Shown piece after piece: positions 7,472 to 14,476 of a stretch of 14,476 nucleotides of DNA. Location of the stretch: positions 1-14,476 of the forward strand of contig CAUZEO010000104.1 of NCBI GenBank assembly GCA_963578625.1. The letters are read 5' to 3'. The translations under genes and the position numbers were made by a program. Every line of letters begins with the position of its first letter. Positions within the stretch are counted from its first letter, which is position 1. The notes under the pieces are model-generated. The model did not search any database. It was not told the DNA's origin and worked only from the letters and a program-made list of their open reading frames with translations. The DNA comes from CAUZEO01 sp963578625 (lineage in GTDB: Bacteria > Verrucomicrobiota > Kiritimatiellia > SLOV01).

Positions 7472-8296
7472 TCAGAAGCTGAATTGAGAGATCAGGGCTG
7501 GAGCCAGCGGCCAGAGGGCGATTCCATCGATGATCAATCGATACCGGGTTGGATCTTGGCGCATCCGGCTGCCGATAATTGCGCCCGAAATCACCACGCC
7601 GAGCGCATCCGCCATAATCCAGACCGGAAAATACCCCCCGATTACGCTCACCAAAGCGATCCCCGCCGCGGATGCGGCCGCGCCCCGGCAAAGAATCATG
7701 AATTGCGGCGTACCCAGCGAGTTCGCGGGAGTTCGAATCCCTGCTTCCAGGTCCGAGCTGCGGTCCGGCCAGTCTGATGCAAGAATGTTAGGAGCAAGGA
7801 ATGCAATTCGATAGGCCAGCAGCCACAGAACTGCTGCAACCGAGACGTCTTCCGACTGGAGGGCAGGAATCAGTACGGTAGAGAATCCCCAACCGATCGA
7901 CACAATGCCCGTCTTGGCCATGGGGAGCTCCTTCAGCCTACGCCTACCGGGAAGGATCGGCAGCATGTAGAGCATACTTGTGGCGGCAAGAACGGCGATA
8001 ACGAAGAGGGCCTCTCTGCGAAAAATCAGAACGGCACCCAGCACCGCGACCACGGCACCCACGACGACCGGGGCAAGCCGGAGTACGGAGTAAGACGTTC
8101 GATCCTCCGGAGAAAAGGGCAATTCGCCGTCCAGGGTGTAGACGAGAAAGGTGCAGACAGCCAGGAGCAGGAGCGCTGAAAAATCCGGGGACACCCCGAG
8201 TAGGCAGTACGTGACCAAGCCGAGACCCCAGCAGGCGAGTGCAGCCAGCAGGCTCTCGATCCAACGGAGGCATGTCTTATCCGCCATTGTAGGCAC
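7472..8296 (-). CDS. UbiA-like prenyltransferase family membrane protein, first Asp motif degenerate
   Basis: A 274-residue protein (GTG start at 8296; in-frame ATG at 8287) with seven to nine hydrophobic helices. It resembles the UbiA superfamily, which transfers prenyl chains to aromatic or lipid acceptors in the membrane. The second Asp-rich motif is well kept: N170 then D175, D178 and D182 (NILASDWPDRSSDLEAG). The conserved loop before it is also recognisable (LKELPMAKTGIVSIGWGF, residues 121-138). The first motif, normally NDxxDxxxD, is degenerate here (VYTLDGELP, D56 only, with E64/D65 further on). Prenyl diphosphate binding by the usual metal cluster is therefore uncertain and the substrate is unknown. 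It stands alone on the - strand, diverging from the anchored receiver gene. Polyprenyl transferase, or a UbiA-fold protein with a new role, are both open. Confidence 0.65.
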   Translation of the reverse strand: MPTMADKTCLRWIESLLAALACWGLGLVTYCLLGVSPDFSALLLLAVCTFLVYTLDGELPFSPEDRTSYSVLRLAPVVVGAVVAVLGAVLIFRREALFVIAVLAATSMLYMLPILPGRRRLKELPMAKTGIVSIGWGFSTVLIPALQSEDVSVAAVLWLLAYRIAFLAPNILASDWPDRSSDLEAGIRTPANSLGTPQFMILCRGAAASAAGIALVSVIGGYFPVWIMADALGVVISGAIIGSRMRQDPTRYRLIIDGIALWPLAPALISQFSF

Positions 8297-8451
8297 GCAT
8301 CTTGCGATTCCCTCGGCGAAGTCGGGCTTGAGGCCGTCTCAATATGGAATACATTCTGCTCAGCTCCCCGTATGGAAGCAGTTCCGAACCGCCGGTGCTG
8401 CGAAAATCCAAAAAAATCTTAGTAAATTTGTGCGCACAATGATCGGTTACC

Positions 8452-9010
8452 ATGGGCACTGAGTTTGTTGACCAGTTAAAGAGTTTTCAACTTGGCAGCC
8501 TGAATGCGCTGGAGTGGTGTGGAATTGTTGCCATTGGACTGGCAATCCTGATAGCAGGAAACAAAGCTCCGCGGTTTGGAAATGCGCGAAAAACTGGGAA
8601 GCGGGTAGTTAAACGTTCGCAAAATAAAGAGAAACCAAGATCGGTACCCAAAGGCCGGGACGAGACCGTTCTCGTGGTGGACGATGACGCGTCGATGCTG
8701 CGTGCGCACTCCCGTTTGATCGGACGTATGGGATATAGCTCTTGGCGGACAGGAAGCGATCGACTTCTTGCGGAACAACCATGCGGACTTAATCGTACTG
8801 GATCTTCTCATGCCGGGTTTGGACGGCATCGAAACATTTCGAAGCATCAAGGACATCAACCCGCACCAGCGGGCAATCGTTCTCTCCGGATTCGCTGGAC
8901 CCGCCATGGTCAATTCCATCAAGACGTTGGGCGTAAATACGTATCTCGTAAAACCGACGGAAGCCGGAATTCTTGCCCGGGCGATCCGCGACGAAATTGA
9001 CCGAAATTGA
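8452..9010 (+). pseudogene. Membrane-anchored single-domain response regulator (receiver), frameshifted
   Basis: The frame from ATG at 8452 encodes a short N-terminus, a hydrophobic segment at residues about 22-38 (EWCGIVAIGLAILIAG), a basic linker (KTGKRVVKRSQNKEK), then the start of a CheY-like receiver: TVLVVDDDASML with the acidic pocket and LIGRMGY. Right after GY the frame must change at about 8737 to continue as ALGGQEAIDFL, DLIVLDLLMPGLDG (phospho-acceptor Asp), AIVLSGFAG and TYLVKP (conserved Lys). The receiver then ends with no output domain. Usual receivers have about four residues between GY and the Ala of AxxGxEA; here a single base remains, so about 11 bases are missing and strand beta-2 is lost. 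No ribosome binding site is seen. The gene converges with dus, leaving 28 bp between stops. Confidence 0.75.
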
Positions 9011-9038
9011 ATCGTCGGGGATTAACAGTTCAGACGCC

Positions 9039-10217
9039 TTACGCGGAATACTCTACTTCGCCAACACCCCGATCATGGCAACGATCCATCGAATTTTTCG
9101 GGTCGAAGGCCTCGCCATCTGCGATCGCTCCGACATCCCGCGCTTCAAATCGCCGAAAGTCCGAAGGCAACGCCGCCGCGAAACAAAGAACAACTCGCGT
9201 CACTTCCTCCATACTCTCGACCACACTACACGCTGCGCGCATCCGGCGCACCCCGGGAAATCCTCGCAAATACCAAAGCAAATGTTTTCGAAACAGGATC
9301 GGTGCGAGTTTTCCATTCTGGTAGTGGGCTTCGTGATAGGACGCGTGTCGCAAGAGGACTTCTGACCACTCATCTATCGTGGGCTCCGGCGCCGCAGGCT
9401 GAATGATGTGACCGAAAATCCAGGGGTTCCCTAGTGCGCCGCGACTGATCATGACTGCGTCGCAGCCGGTCTCCTCCAACATTCGATACCCGGATTCCCG
9501 ATCCAGAATATCGCCGTTTCCAACCGCCACCATGTGGTCCGAACCGTGCCGACGAGCCGCCATTATTCCATTGCGAATCAACTCAAGATCGACGGGAACG
9601 TCATACCGCTGACAGCGGGTCCGGCCATGAATCGTGATCAAATCCGCGCCGCCCCGGGCAATGGCTTCCGAAATTTCTTCCACATTTACGGAACCGGTGG
9701 ACAAGCCCAGCCGGATTTTCGCCGACAGGGGTTTCGCCGTGGACTCGCGGGATAGCCTGACCGCATCCTCAACGACCGCGGGATCCCGTAGTAGTCCCGC
9801 TCCACTTCCTCGCCCTGCAACTTTTCGCACGGGACATCCCATATTCAAGTCAATCGCTTCGAACGAATAAGAGTCGAGATCTCTCACTGCCGCGGCAATT
9901 TTCTCCGGATTAGGCCCGGTTACCTGAACCCCCACAATGGGCTCATCTTCATGCCTAGCAAGCATCGCGGACGTACGACGCGCGTGGCTGAGTACGGCTG
10001 CAGCGGACAACATTTCCACGGATGTGAACCCCGCGCCCATTTCCTGGCATATTCGGCGAAAGGGGACATCGCTTACCCCGGCCAGGGGGGCAAGAAACAT
10101 ACGATTCGCAAGCTCCAACCGACCCACTCGAATGGGTTGGGCAAGGCGCATCGCAGCGGAATCCGTGTCGATTGTGCAGCTCATGTGAAAATTCCCAAAG
10201 GCGGGAAAACGATACAT
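9039..10217 (-). CDS. dus: tRNA-dihydrouridine synthase
   Basis: A 392-residue FMN enzyme of the Dus family, which reduces uridines in the tRNA D-loop using NADPH. Visible motifs: LAPLAGVSDVPFRRIC near residues 42-57 (FMN binding, family signature); VGVQVTGPNPE; IDLNMGCP with the catalytic Cys at about 128; PLSAKIRLG with the FMN-contacting Lys at about 167; LITIHGRTR with the active-site His and Arg; VAVGNGDI; and MISRGALGNPWIF at the end of the barrel. The C-terminal helical domain is present. The motif set is closest to the DusB type but the subfamily is not certain. The longest frame starts at 10217; ATGs at 10184 and 10151 are plausible alternatives, and the last still keeps all conserved parts. 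It lies 33 bp downstream of lepB on the same strand, so the two are probably co-transcribed. Confidence 0.95.
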   Translation of the reverse strand: MYRFPAFGNFHMSCTIDTDSAAMRLAQPIRVGRLELANRMFLAPLAGVSDVPFRRICQEMGAGFTSVEMLSAAAVLSHARRTSAMLARHEDEPIVGVQVTGPNPEKIAAAVRDLDSYSFEAIDLNMGCPVRKVAGRGSGAGLLRDPAVVEDAVRLSRESTAKPLSAKIRLGLSTGSVNVEEISEAIARGGADLITIHGRTRCQRYDVPVDLELIRNGIMAARRHGSDHMVAVGNGDILDRESGYRMLEETGCDAVMISRGALGNPWIFGHIIQPAAPEPTIDEWSEVLLRHASYHEAHYQNGKLAPILFRKHLLWYLRGFPGVRRMRAACSVVESMEEVTRVVLCFAAALPSDFRRFEARDVGAIADGEAFDPKNSMDRCHDRGVGEVEYSA

Positions 10218-10250
10218 GAATATGGGCTGGATTTCGACTAGATTGAGCCG

Positions 10251-10769
10251 CTACGGATAAATCATGCCTAGAAGCCGGTCTTCTTCGACCGCTCCATAGA
10301 TCCGGCTGTCTACGCTGACAGGTCGATTGTCGCCCAGCAGAAAATATTGATCCCCTGAAAGTGTGAAATCCCGAGCGTATTCGTACATCACCTCCGTGAG
10401 AATTCCATTCGAGAGATAGGACTCCTCAAATAAATCTCCATTTATGAATACCCGCTGGTCTTTCAGAATAATACGATCCCCCGGCAATCCGATAATTCTC
10501 TTCACGGAAAGTGCGTCATCGAGCGGGTCGCGAATCGCTACGATCGAGAGCCGCGCGGGCTTCCCCGAAAAGATACGCCACCGGTGCAGCAAATAGGATT
10601 CCCCCTGTCGCAGGGAAGGCAACATGCTCGTGCCGGTCACCTCGACGAATCCAAACAGGCATGTATTGATAAAAGAGTAACTCGCCACGGATCCGAACAG
10701 GAGGATGGCCATGATGGACGCGCGCCTTGAACGGGCCGGGATCCGCGCGAGAATTTTGGCGAGGCTCAT
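10251..10769 (-). CDS. lepB: Signal peptidase I
   Basis: A 172-residue protein, short for a Gram-negative LepB but normal for single-anchor types. One membrane anchor lies at about residues 18-40 (SIMAILLFGSVASYSFINTCLFG). The S26 serine protease boxes follow: VTGTSMLPSL with the nucleophile at about Ser48 (box B), the segment up to IVAIRDP, then LSVKRIIGLPGD with the general-base Lys at about 90 (box D), and YFLLGDNRPVSVDSR (box E). It would cut signal peptides from exported proteins on the outer face of the cytoplasmic membrane. The protein ends soon after box E (YGAVEEDRLLGMIYP). It sits 62 bp after the PATAN regulator and 33 bp before dus, all on the - strand. Other copies of lepB may exist elsewhere, so whether this is the essential one is unknown. 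Confidence 0.94.
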   Translation of the reverse strand: MSLAKILARIPARSRRASIMAILLFGSVASYSFINTCLFGFVEVTGTSMLPSLRQGESYLLHRWRIFSGKPARLSIVAIRDPLDDALSVKRIIGLPGDRIILKDQRVFINGDLFEESYLSNGILTEVMYEYARDFTLSGDQYFLLGDNRPVSVDSRIYGAVEEDRLLGMIYP

Positions 10770-10831
10770 AAAATCTGACGTCCGATCAAGCAGCAGGAAA
10801 AAGCTAAGGGCAGGCCAACCATGCCTTTCCT

Positions 10832-12118
10832 CTACGCCTCATCAAAAATTTGGGCCGCTTCCATGAGAAGGTGCTGGACAGGAATCTTGACTTCGTCAGC
10901 GGCAGTGACGTCGATCATCTGGAAAACGAATGCGGCCTCCTTCCACTTGATCAGTTCCGATACTGCGCCAACCGGCTCCATTTCGGGTTTTCCGTCGATT
11001 TCTATTTTTAGAACGATTCCGCTACGCATCAGGATTCGACCGGTTCCCCCGTCGGGATGGCTCAAGGTAAGAATTCCGGTTTCTTCCCCTCCAGCCAGCA
11101 GAGTCAGGATGGTCGCCAGTCCAATCTTCGAAAGACTTCCTCGCATGCCCGGCGACCCTTCGTCATCCTGCGGGTTGGCGCCGGCGGCAGCGTCCTGTTC
11201 GGGTGCTTCGAGAGACGGCGAAGCAATCCTGTTCCCCGGCAACCCCTGTGAGGATTTGGCGAGACTGGCGATGTCAGAGGAATCATCTGTCAGAGCAACG
11301 GCAGCGGGATCCAACACACTGAATTTGTCCGAGGAAATCATGGGGCCGCCCGACGACGAAGCGGCGGCAGGCTGGGCTCCCACCGAAACCGTAAATTCAT
11401 CACTTCCGAATGATGAATCGGCGCTTCGGGCGGTCTGTGGCGGTGGAGCAGCGGTCTGTGGCTGCTGAGACATCGTCGACAACTCGCTGATGGTTGTTTG
11501 GCGGCGATTCGACGGATCATCGGGCGCAGCACCCTGCTGCGGGGGCGGATTGCCGCCAGCAGGATGTGACAGGCCGACTGGAGTGGCTTGGGTAAGGGCT
11601 TCATCCAGCGCTTCCCGCGCCCAACTAATCGCCTTTCGCGCGCCGTTGAGCGCTTCGCTGATGGCATTGCTGCGATCCAGTGCACGAACGATGCGGACTT
11701 CAAGCTCGTTGACGACGGTGCCCTTCCCCACGAAATCATCGGCACCAAGCCGAAACCCCTGGATTCTACTGTCAAACGAATCGGTGTCAGTGAGAACCAC
11801 CACCGGAACCAGGGTGAACTCGGGGCTGGACCTGAGGTGTCGAATGAAATCCCATCCATCCATCACCGGCATCCGAACGTCGGTCAGCACGAGGTCCGGC
11901 AAAAACCGTTTCGCTTCCGCCAGGCCCTCTTCTCCGTTGTGCGCAGTGCGAACCGAAAACCCCTTTTCCTGGAGCACGCGCGAAATCGCGTTGAGCACCA
12001 AGGGTTCGTCATCAACGATCAGGATTCTTTTGCCTTCATTCACGGTAAGATGCAGGACTGGCCGCCTACAATCCTTTCCCGCAATGCTGCGGGTTAAAGC
12101 CAAATTGCTGCTGGACAA
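10832..12118 (-). CDS. Response regulator: receiver domain plus DUF4388 (PATAN) output domain
   Basis: The receiver domain spans residues about 30-148: ILIVDDEPLVL (acidic pocket D36/D37), LVLTDVRMPVMDG with the phospho-acceptor D80, VVVLTD (T110), and FVGKG (K132, replacing the usual KP loop). A helical stretch follows (150-178), then a long low-complexity linker rich in Pro, Gln, Ser and Ala (about 180-324), then a DUF4388/PATAN domain at 325-428 (MRGSLSKIGLATILTLLAG, TGILTLSH, GRILMRSGIVLKIEIDG). PATAN domains are non-DNA-binding output or interaction modules known from PatA-like and gliding or chemosensory regulators, so control by protein contact is likely. No partner kinase is nearby. 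The longest frame begins with TTG at 12118 just after a TATAGT box; GTG at 12043 (403 residues) also keeps the whole receiver and may be the true start. It is first in the apparent operon with lepB and dus. Confidence 0.88.
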   Translation of the reverse strand: MSSSNLALTRSIAGKDCRRPVLHLTVNEGKRILIVDDEPLVLNAISRVLQEKGFSVRTAHNGEEGLAEAKRFLPDLVLTDVRMPVMDGWDFIRHLRSSPEFTLVPVVVLTDTDSFDSRIQGFRLGADDFVGKGTVVNELEVRIVRALDRSNAISEALNGARKAISWAREALDEALTQATPVGLSHPAGGNPPPQQGAAPDDPSNRRQTTISELSTMSQQPQTAAPPPQTARSADSSFGSDEFTVSVGAQPAAASSSGGPMISSDKFSVLDPAAVALTDDSSDIASLAKSSQGLPGNRIASPSLEAPEQDAAAGANPQDDEGSPGMRGSLSKIGLATILTLLAGGEETGILTLSHPDGGTGRILMRSGIVLKIEIDGKPEMEPVGAVSELIKWKEAAFVFQMIDVTAADEVKIPVQHLLMEAAQIFDEA

Positions 12119-12127
12119 TTAGCACGA

Positions 12128-12136
12128 ACTATACCA
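12128..12136 (-). promoter_or_regulatory. Extended -10 box (TGGTATAGT) for the PATAN regulator operon
   Basis: On the - strand TGGTATAGT (12136 to 12128) fits an extended -10 element (TGnTATAnT, 5 of 6 in the hexamer). Its end lies 9 bases before the TTG at 12118 and 84 bases before the GTG at 12043. No good -35 is seen, which is usual for extended -10 promoters. Confidence 0.45.
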
Positions 12137-12152
12137 GTTCAAGGGGGTGCGC

Positions 12153-12158
12153 TATAGT
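12153..12158 (+). promoter_or_regulatory. -10 box (TATAGT) directly before ilvA
   Basis: TATAGT (5 of 6 to TATAAT) ends 8 bases before the ilvA ATG at 12167. A transcript starting about 7 bases downstream would begin at the start codon itself, so ilvA may be translated from a leaderless message. There is no Shine-Dalgarno, in agreement. No convincing -35 is seen. Confidence 0.45.
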
Positions 12159-12166
12159 GATCTGTG

Positions 12167-13699
12167 ATGGACCACAATTACCTGCAAAGAATCCTGACTT
12201 CTCGCGTTTATGACGTGGCCGTCGAGACCCCCCTTGACGTTGCACCGAGACTCTCGGATCGGCTTGGAAACGATGTTCGTCTCAAAAGAGAGGATTTGCA
12301 GCCCATATTCTCGTTCAAGATTCGCGGCGCGTACAATCGGATGGCGGCGCTCAGCGAGGGGGAAAGATCCCGCGGCGTGATCGCTGCGTCTGCCGGCAAC
12401 CATGCACAAGGGGTCGCATTCGCGGCCCGGCGCCTCGGCTGCCGGGCCCTCATCGTAATGCCGGTAACAACTCCGCAAATCAAAATCTCATCGGTCAGAG
12501 CCTTAGGGGCCGATGTGGAACTTTTCGGCGACTCCTACGATGAGGCCTCCGTACGAGCCCATGAACGTCAGGAGGAAACCGGTCTCCAATTCATTCATCC
12601 ATACGATGATCCCGACGTCATCGCCGGACAAGGCACGATTGGAATGGAAATCCTCCGGCAGTCTCCCAGGCCGCCGGACGCGATCTTTGTTCCGGTCGGC
12701 GGCGGCGGGTTGATTGCGGGCATTGCCGCATTCTTCAAGAGTCTCGCACCGGCGACTCGCATCATCGGGGTGGAGCCGGTCGACGCCGATGCCATGTCCC
12801 GTTCGTTGGAGGCGGGAACGCGAGTGACCCTGGACCAGGTGGGATTATTCGCGGACGGCGTCGCGGTATCACAAGTAGGCGAGAATGCGTTCGACCTCTG
12901 TAAACAGTACGTGGACGAGATCGTCCTCGTACAAACCGATGCCATTTGCGCCGCAATCAAGGATGCGTTCGAAGATACCAGGTCCGTCCTGGAACCCGCG
13001 GGCGCGCTTAGCATCGCAGGTCTCAAGTCCGTCGCTCAGGAGCGGGGGATGCGGGATCAACTCCTCGTGGCCGTCGCGTCCGGGGCGAACGTCAACTTCA
13101 ACAGGCTACGCCACATTTCAGAGCGGGCTGAGTTGGGGGAAGAGACGGAGGCGATCCTGGCGGCCACCATTCCGGAAAAACCGGGCAGCATGCGGAAATT
13201 CTGCGAATTGCTCGGGGATCACAGCGTCACCGAGTTCAACTATCGCTTCGCGGAGGCCGGGGAAGCCCACGTGTTCGTCGGACTCCAGGTTCTCGGACGG
13301 AGCGAAGTGAAAACCCTCATTCATGACCTGACCGAAGCGGGAATTGTTGCCAGGGACTTCTCCGACAACGAAATCGCCAAAATCCACATCAAACACATGG
13401 TCGGCGGGCGGGCCTTTCAGATTAAAAATGAGCGGCTATTCCGGTTCGAGTTTCCTGAGCGACCCGGGGCCTTGGGACAGTTCCTCACCGCAATGCAGCA
13501 CGACTGGAACATCAGCCTCTTCCACTACCGGAACTATGGTGCTGCAAATGGCAGAGTACTGGTCGGGATGCAGGTTCCGCCTTCCGATTCCGGGGAATTT
13601 AGTGCGTTCTTGAATCGGGTCGGGTACGCTTATGCGGAGGAAACTGGAAATCCAGCCTACGGGTTGTTTCTGGGGCCGACAGGGGTAGATACGGGCTAG
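12167..13699 (+). CDS. ilvA: Threonine ammonia-lyase, biosynthetic (two ACT-like regulatory domains)
   Basis: A 510-residue protein of the size of biosynthetic IlvA (about 500-515), longer than the catabolic TdcB form. It deaminates L-threonine to 2-oxobutanoate, the first step to isoleucine, using PLP. The catalytic half (1 to about 320) shows KREDLQPIFSFKIRGAYNRM with the PLP lysine at about 51, SAGNHAQGVA at about 75, and VGGGGLIAG at about 178 for the PLP phosphate. The C-terminal half has two ACT-like domains: ATIPEKPGSMRKFCELLG to HVFVGLQV (about 333-405) and FEFPERPGALGQFLTAM to RVLVGMQVP (about 424-500), the sites of isoleucine and valine control in IlvA. ATG at 12167 is chosen; a GTG immediately before it (12164) is the alternative. 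The gene diverges from the PATAN regulator. Confidence 0.96.
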   Translation: MDHNYLQRILTSRVYDVAVETPLDVAPRLSDRLGNDVRLKREDLQPIFSFKIRGAYNRMAALSEGERSRGVIAASAGNHAQGVAFAARRLGCRALIVMPVTTPQIKISSVRALGADVELFGDSYDEASVRAHERQEETGLQFIHPYDDPDVIAGQGTIGMEILRQSPRPPDAIFVPVGGGGLIAGIAAFFKSLAPATRIIGVEPVDADAMSRSLEAGTRVTLDQVGLFADGVAVSQVGENAFDLCKQYVDEIVLVQTDAICAAIKDAFEDTRSVLEPAGALSIAGLKSVAQERGMRDQLLVAVASGANVNFNRLRHISERAELGEETEAILAATIPEKPGSMRKFCELLGDHSVTEFNYRFAEAGEAHVFVGLQVLGRSEVKTLIHDLTEAGIVARDFSDNEIAKIHIKHMVGGRAFQIKNERLFRFEFPERPGALGQFLTAMQHDWNISLFHYRNYGAANGRVLVGMQVPPSDSGEFSAFLNRVGYAYAEETGNPAYGLFLGPTGVDTG

Positions 13700-13755
13700 T
13701 GCAACGTTCTTGATTGTCTTGATCGCTCTTTTCTCTCATCATACCCCGCTCTTTT

Positions 13756-14476
13756 ATGCTTGATACCCTGCATGGCAAAATTGAATCCGACCTCGTGGAG
13801 GCGATCGAGGGCGAGGTCCTGACCGACGCATGGTCGCGTGGCGTATACGCCACCGACGCAAGCGTTTACCAGATTCAGCCGGAACTTGTCGTCCTGCCGA
13901 AACACGATGCGGATGTCCGTGCCGCGGTGCAGGTCGCGCGGCGGCACAAGATGCCGGTTCTGCCCCGAGGCGGCGGGACCAGCCTCTCCGGCAGTACCGT
14001 CGGCGCGGCCATGGTCCTTGATTTCTCGAAACACATGAGCCGGATTCTGGAGCTCAACGTGGAGGAGCGGTGGGCACGCGTTCAACCCGGCATTGTACTC
14101 GGCAACCTGAACGCCGAACTGGCTGCGCACGGCCTTCAGTTTGCGCCGGATCCCGCCACCGCAACCCGTTGCAACGTCGGAGGAATGATTGGAAACAATT
14201 CATCCGGCACGCGAAGCATCCTATACGGGAAGACGATCGACCATGTGCTCGAGGCAAGAGTGCTGCTGATGGACGGAACCGAACTCCTCTGCGACGAAAT
14301 CTCTCTGGATGATTTTTCAGAGCGGGGAAAGGGCCTGTCACGCGAAGCGCAAATCTACGGAGCGTTTCGCGGCATCATAGAGAGGAACCGGGAAGACATC
14401 GATACCCGGTACCCGCAAGTGATGCGCCGCGTCGCGGGTTATCCCATGGATGAATTCCGGGCAAACGGACCCTGGA
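13756..14476 (+). CDS. FAD-linked D-2-hydroxyacid dehydrogenase, N-terminal part (3' end outside window)
   Basis: Open from ATG at 13756 to the window edge, 240 residues seen. The residues follow the PCMH/FAD_binding_4 fold: YATDASVYQIQPELVVLPKH, PVLPRGGGTSLSGSTVG (the FAD pyrophosphate loop), AMVLDFSKHMSRILEL, ARVQPGIVLGNLNAEL, FAPDPATATRCNVGGMIGNN then SSGTRSILYGKTIDHV. RYDASVYQI-like starts and the ATRCNVGGMIGNNSSG loop are typical of the long fusion proteins (YdiJ/D-2-hydroxyglutarate dehydrogenase type, about 950-1000 residues) that carry a C-terminal 4Fe-4S and CCG domain. Only the FAD part is in the window, so the fusion is a prediction; a plain GlcD-type subunit is the alternative. 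It starts 57 bp after ilvA on the same strand, and no obvious terminator separates them. Confidence 0.88.
   Translation, partial: MLDTLHGKIESDLVEAIEGEVLTDAWSRGVYATDASVYQIQPELVVLPKHDADVRAAVQVARRHKMPVLPRGGGTSLSGSTVGAAMVLDFSKHMSRILELNVEERWARVQPGIVLGNLNAELAAHGLQFAPDPATATRCNVGGMIGNNSSGTRSILYGKTIDHVLEARVLLMDGTELLCDEISLDDFSERGKGLSREAQIYGAFRGIIERNREDIDTRYPQVMRRVAGYPMDEFRANGPW

Noticed and set aside
7440..7475. Possible terminator after the UbiA-like gene (tgaca...tgtca followed by an A-rich run)
   Set aside because: The stem is only 5 bp, and on the - strand the tract after it is A-rich, not T-rich, so it does not fit an intrinsic terminator for that gene.
7728..7750. tRNA T-arm-like sequence (GTTCGAATCC flanked by a short stem)
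   Set aside because: It lies inside the UbiA-like coding sequence, and no acceptor, D or anticodon arm can be formed around it.
10821..11468. Long + strand open frame (215 codons) opposite the PATAN regulator
   Set aside because: It is the complement of a low-complexity linker and the DUF4388 domain; no motif and no ribosome binding site.

Overview
The window reads as the chromosome of a Gram-negative, aerobic or facultatively aerobic bacterium with a GC-rich genome (mid-50s percent by eye). Its marks are a sigma-54 activator, a DUF420 cytochrome-oxidase assembly type membrane protein, a DUF2723-TPR glycosyltransferase, a response regulator with a DUF4388 (PATAN) output domain, and the remnant of a DUF7948/SBBP-type secreted protein. 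That mix is common in Acidobacteriota, Hydrogenedentota, Planctomycetota-Verrucomicrobiota and Myxococcota, but nothing here fixes the phylum. I see no rRNA, tRNA, CRISPR array, prophage or transposase.

Layout. Positions 1-3431, + strand: the C-terminal end of a sigma-54 activator (cut by the window edge), a DUF420 protein, an 86-residue two-helix membrane protein and a DUF2723/TPR glycosyltransferase broken by frameshifts. Positions 3442-4413, - strand: an endonuclease/exonuclease/phosphatase-fold protein, also frameshifted. Positions 4574-5662, + strand: intact leuB. Positions 5663-7220: a gene-poor, less GC-rich stretch with two weak small ORFs, a pair of inverted REP-like hairpins (BIME-like), a terminator-like hairpin and a decayed DUF7948-type pseudogene. 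Positions 7472-8296, - strand: a UbiA-like membrane protein. Positions 8452-9010, + strand: a membrane-anchored receiver protein, frameshifted. Positions 9039-12118, - strand: an apparent operon of PATAN response regulator, signal peptidase I (lepB) and tRNA-dihydrouridine synthase (dus). Positions 12167-13699, + strand: ilvA. Positions 13756-14476, + strand: the start of an FAD-linked D-2-hydroxyacid dehydrogenase that runs off the window.

How the genes fit together. leuB and ilvA are both branched-chain amino acid enzymes (leucine and isoleucine routes) but are about 6.5 kb apart and not in one operon. lepB and dus are housekeeping functions apparently co-transcribed behind a regulator. The PATAN regulator and ilvA diverge from a 45-48 bp gap holding mirrored TATAGT boxes very close to both start codons.

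The most striking overall feature is that four accessory genes (DUF2723, EEP, DUF7948, anchored receiver) carry frame breaks, while every core metabolic gene is intact. Two of the breaks look like real deletions (loss of receiver strand beta-2; loss of a conserved stretch of DUF7948) and one looks like a tandem 8-bp duplication, so gene decay is at least as likely as sequencing error. I did not find a clear previously undescribed multi-gene system. The best candidates for something new are the DUF420 plus 86-residue protein pair, the membrane-tethered receiver, and the BIME-like element.
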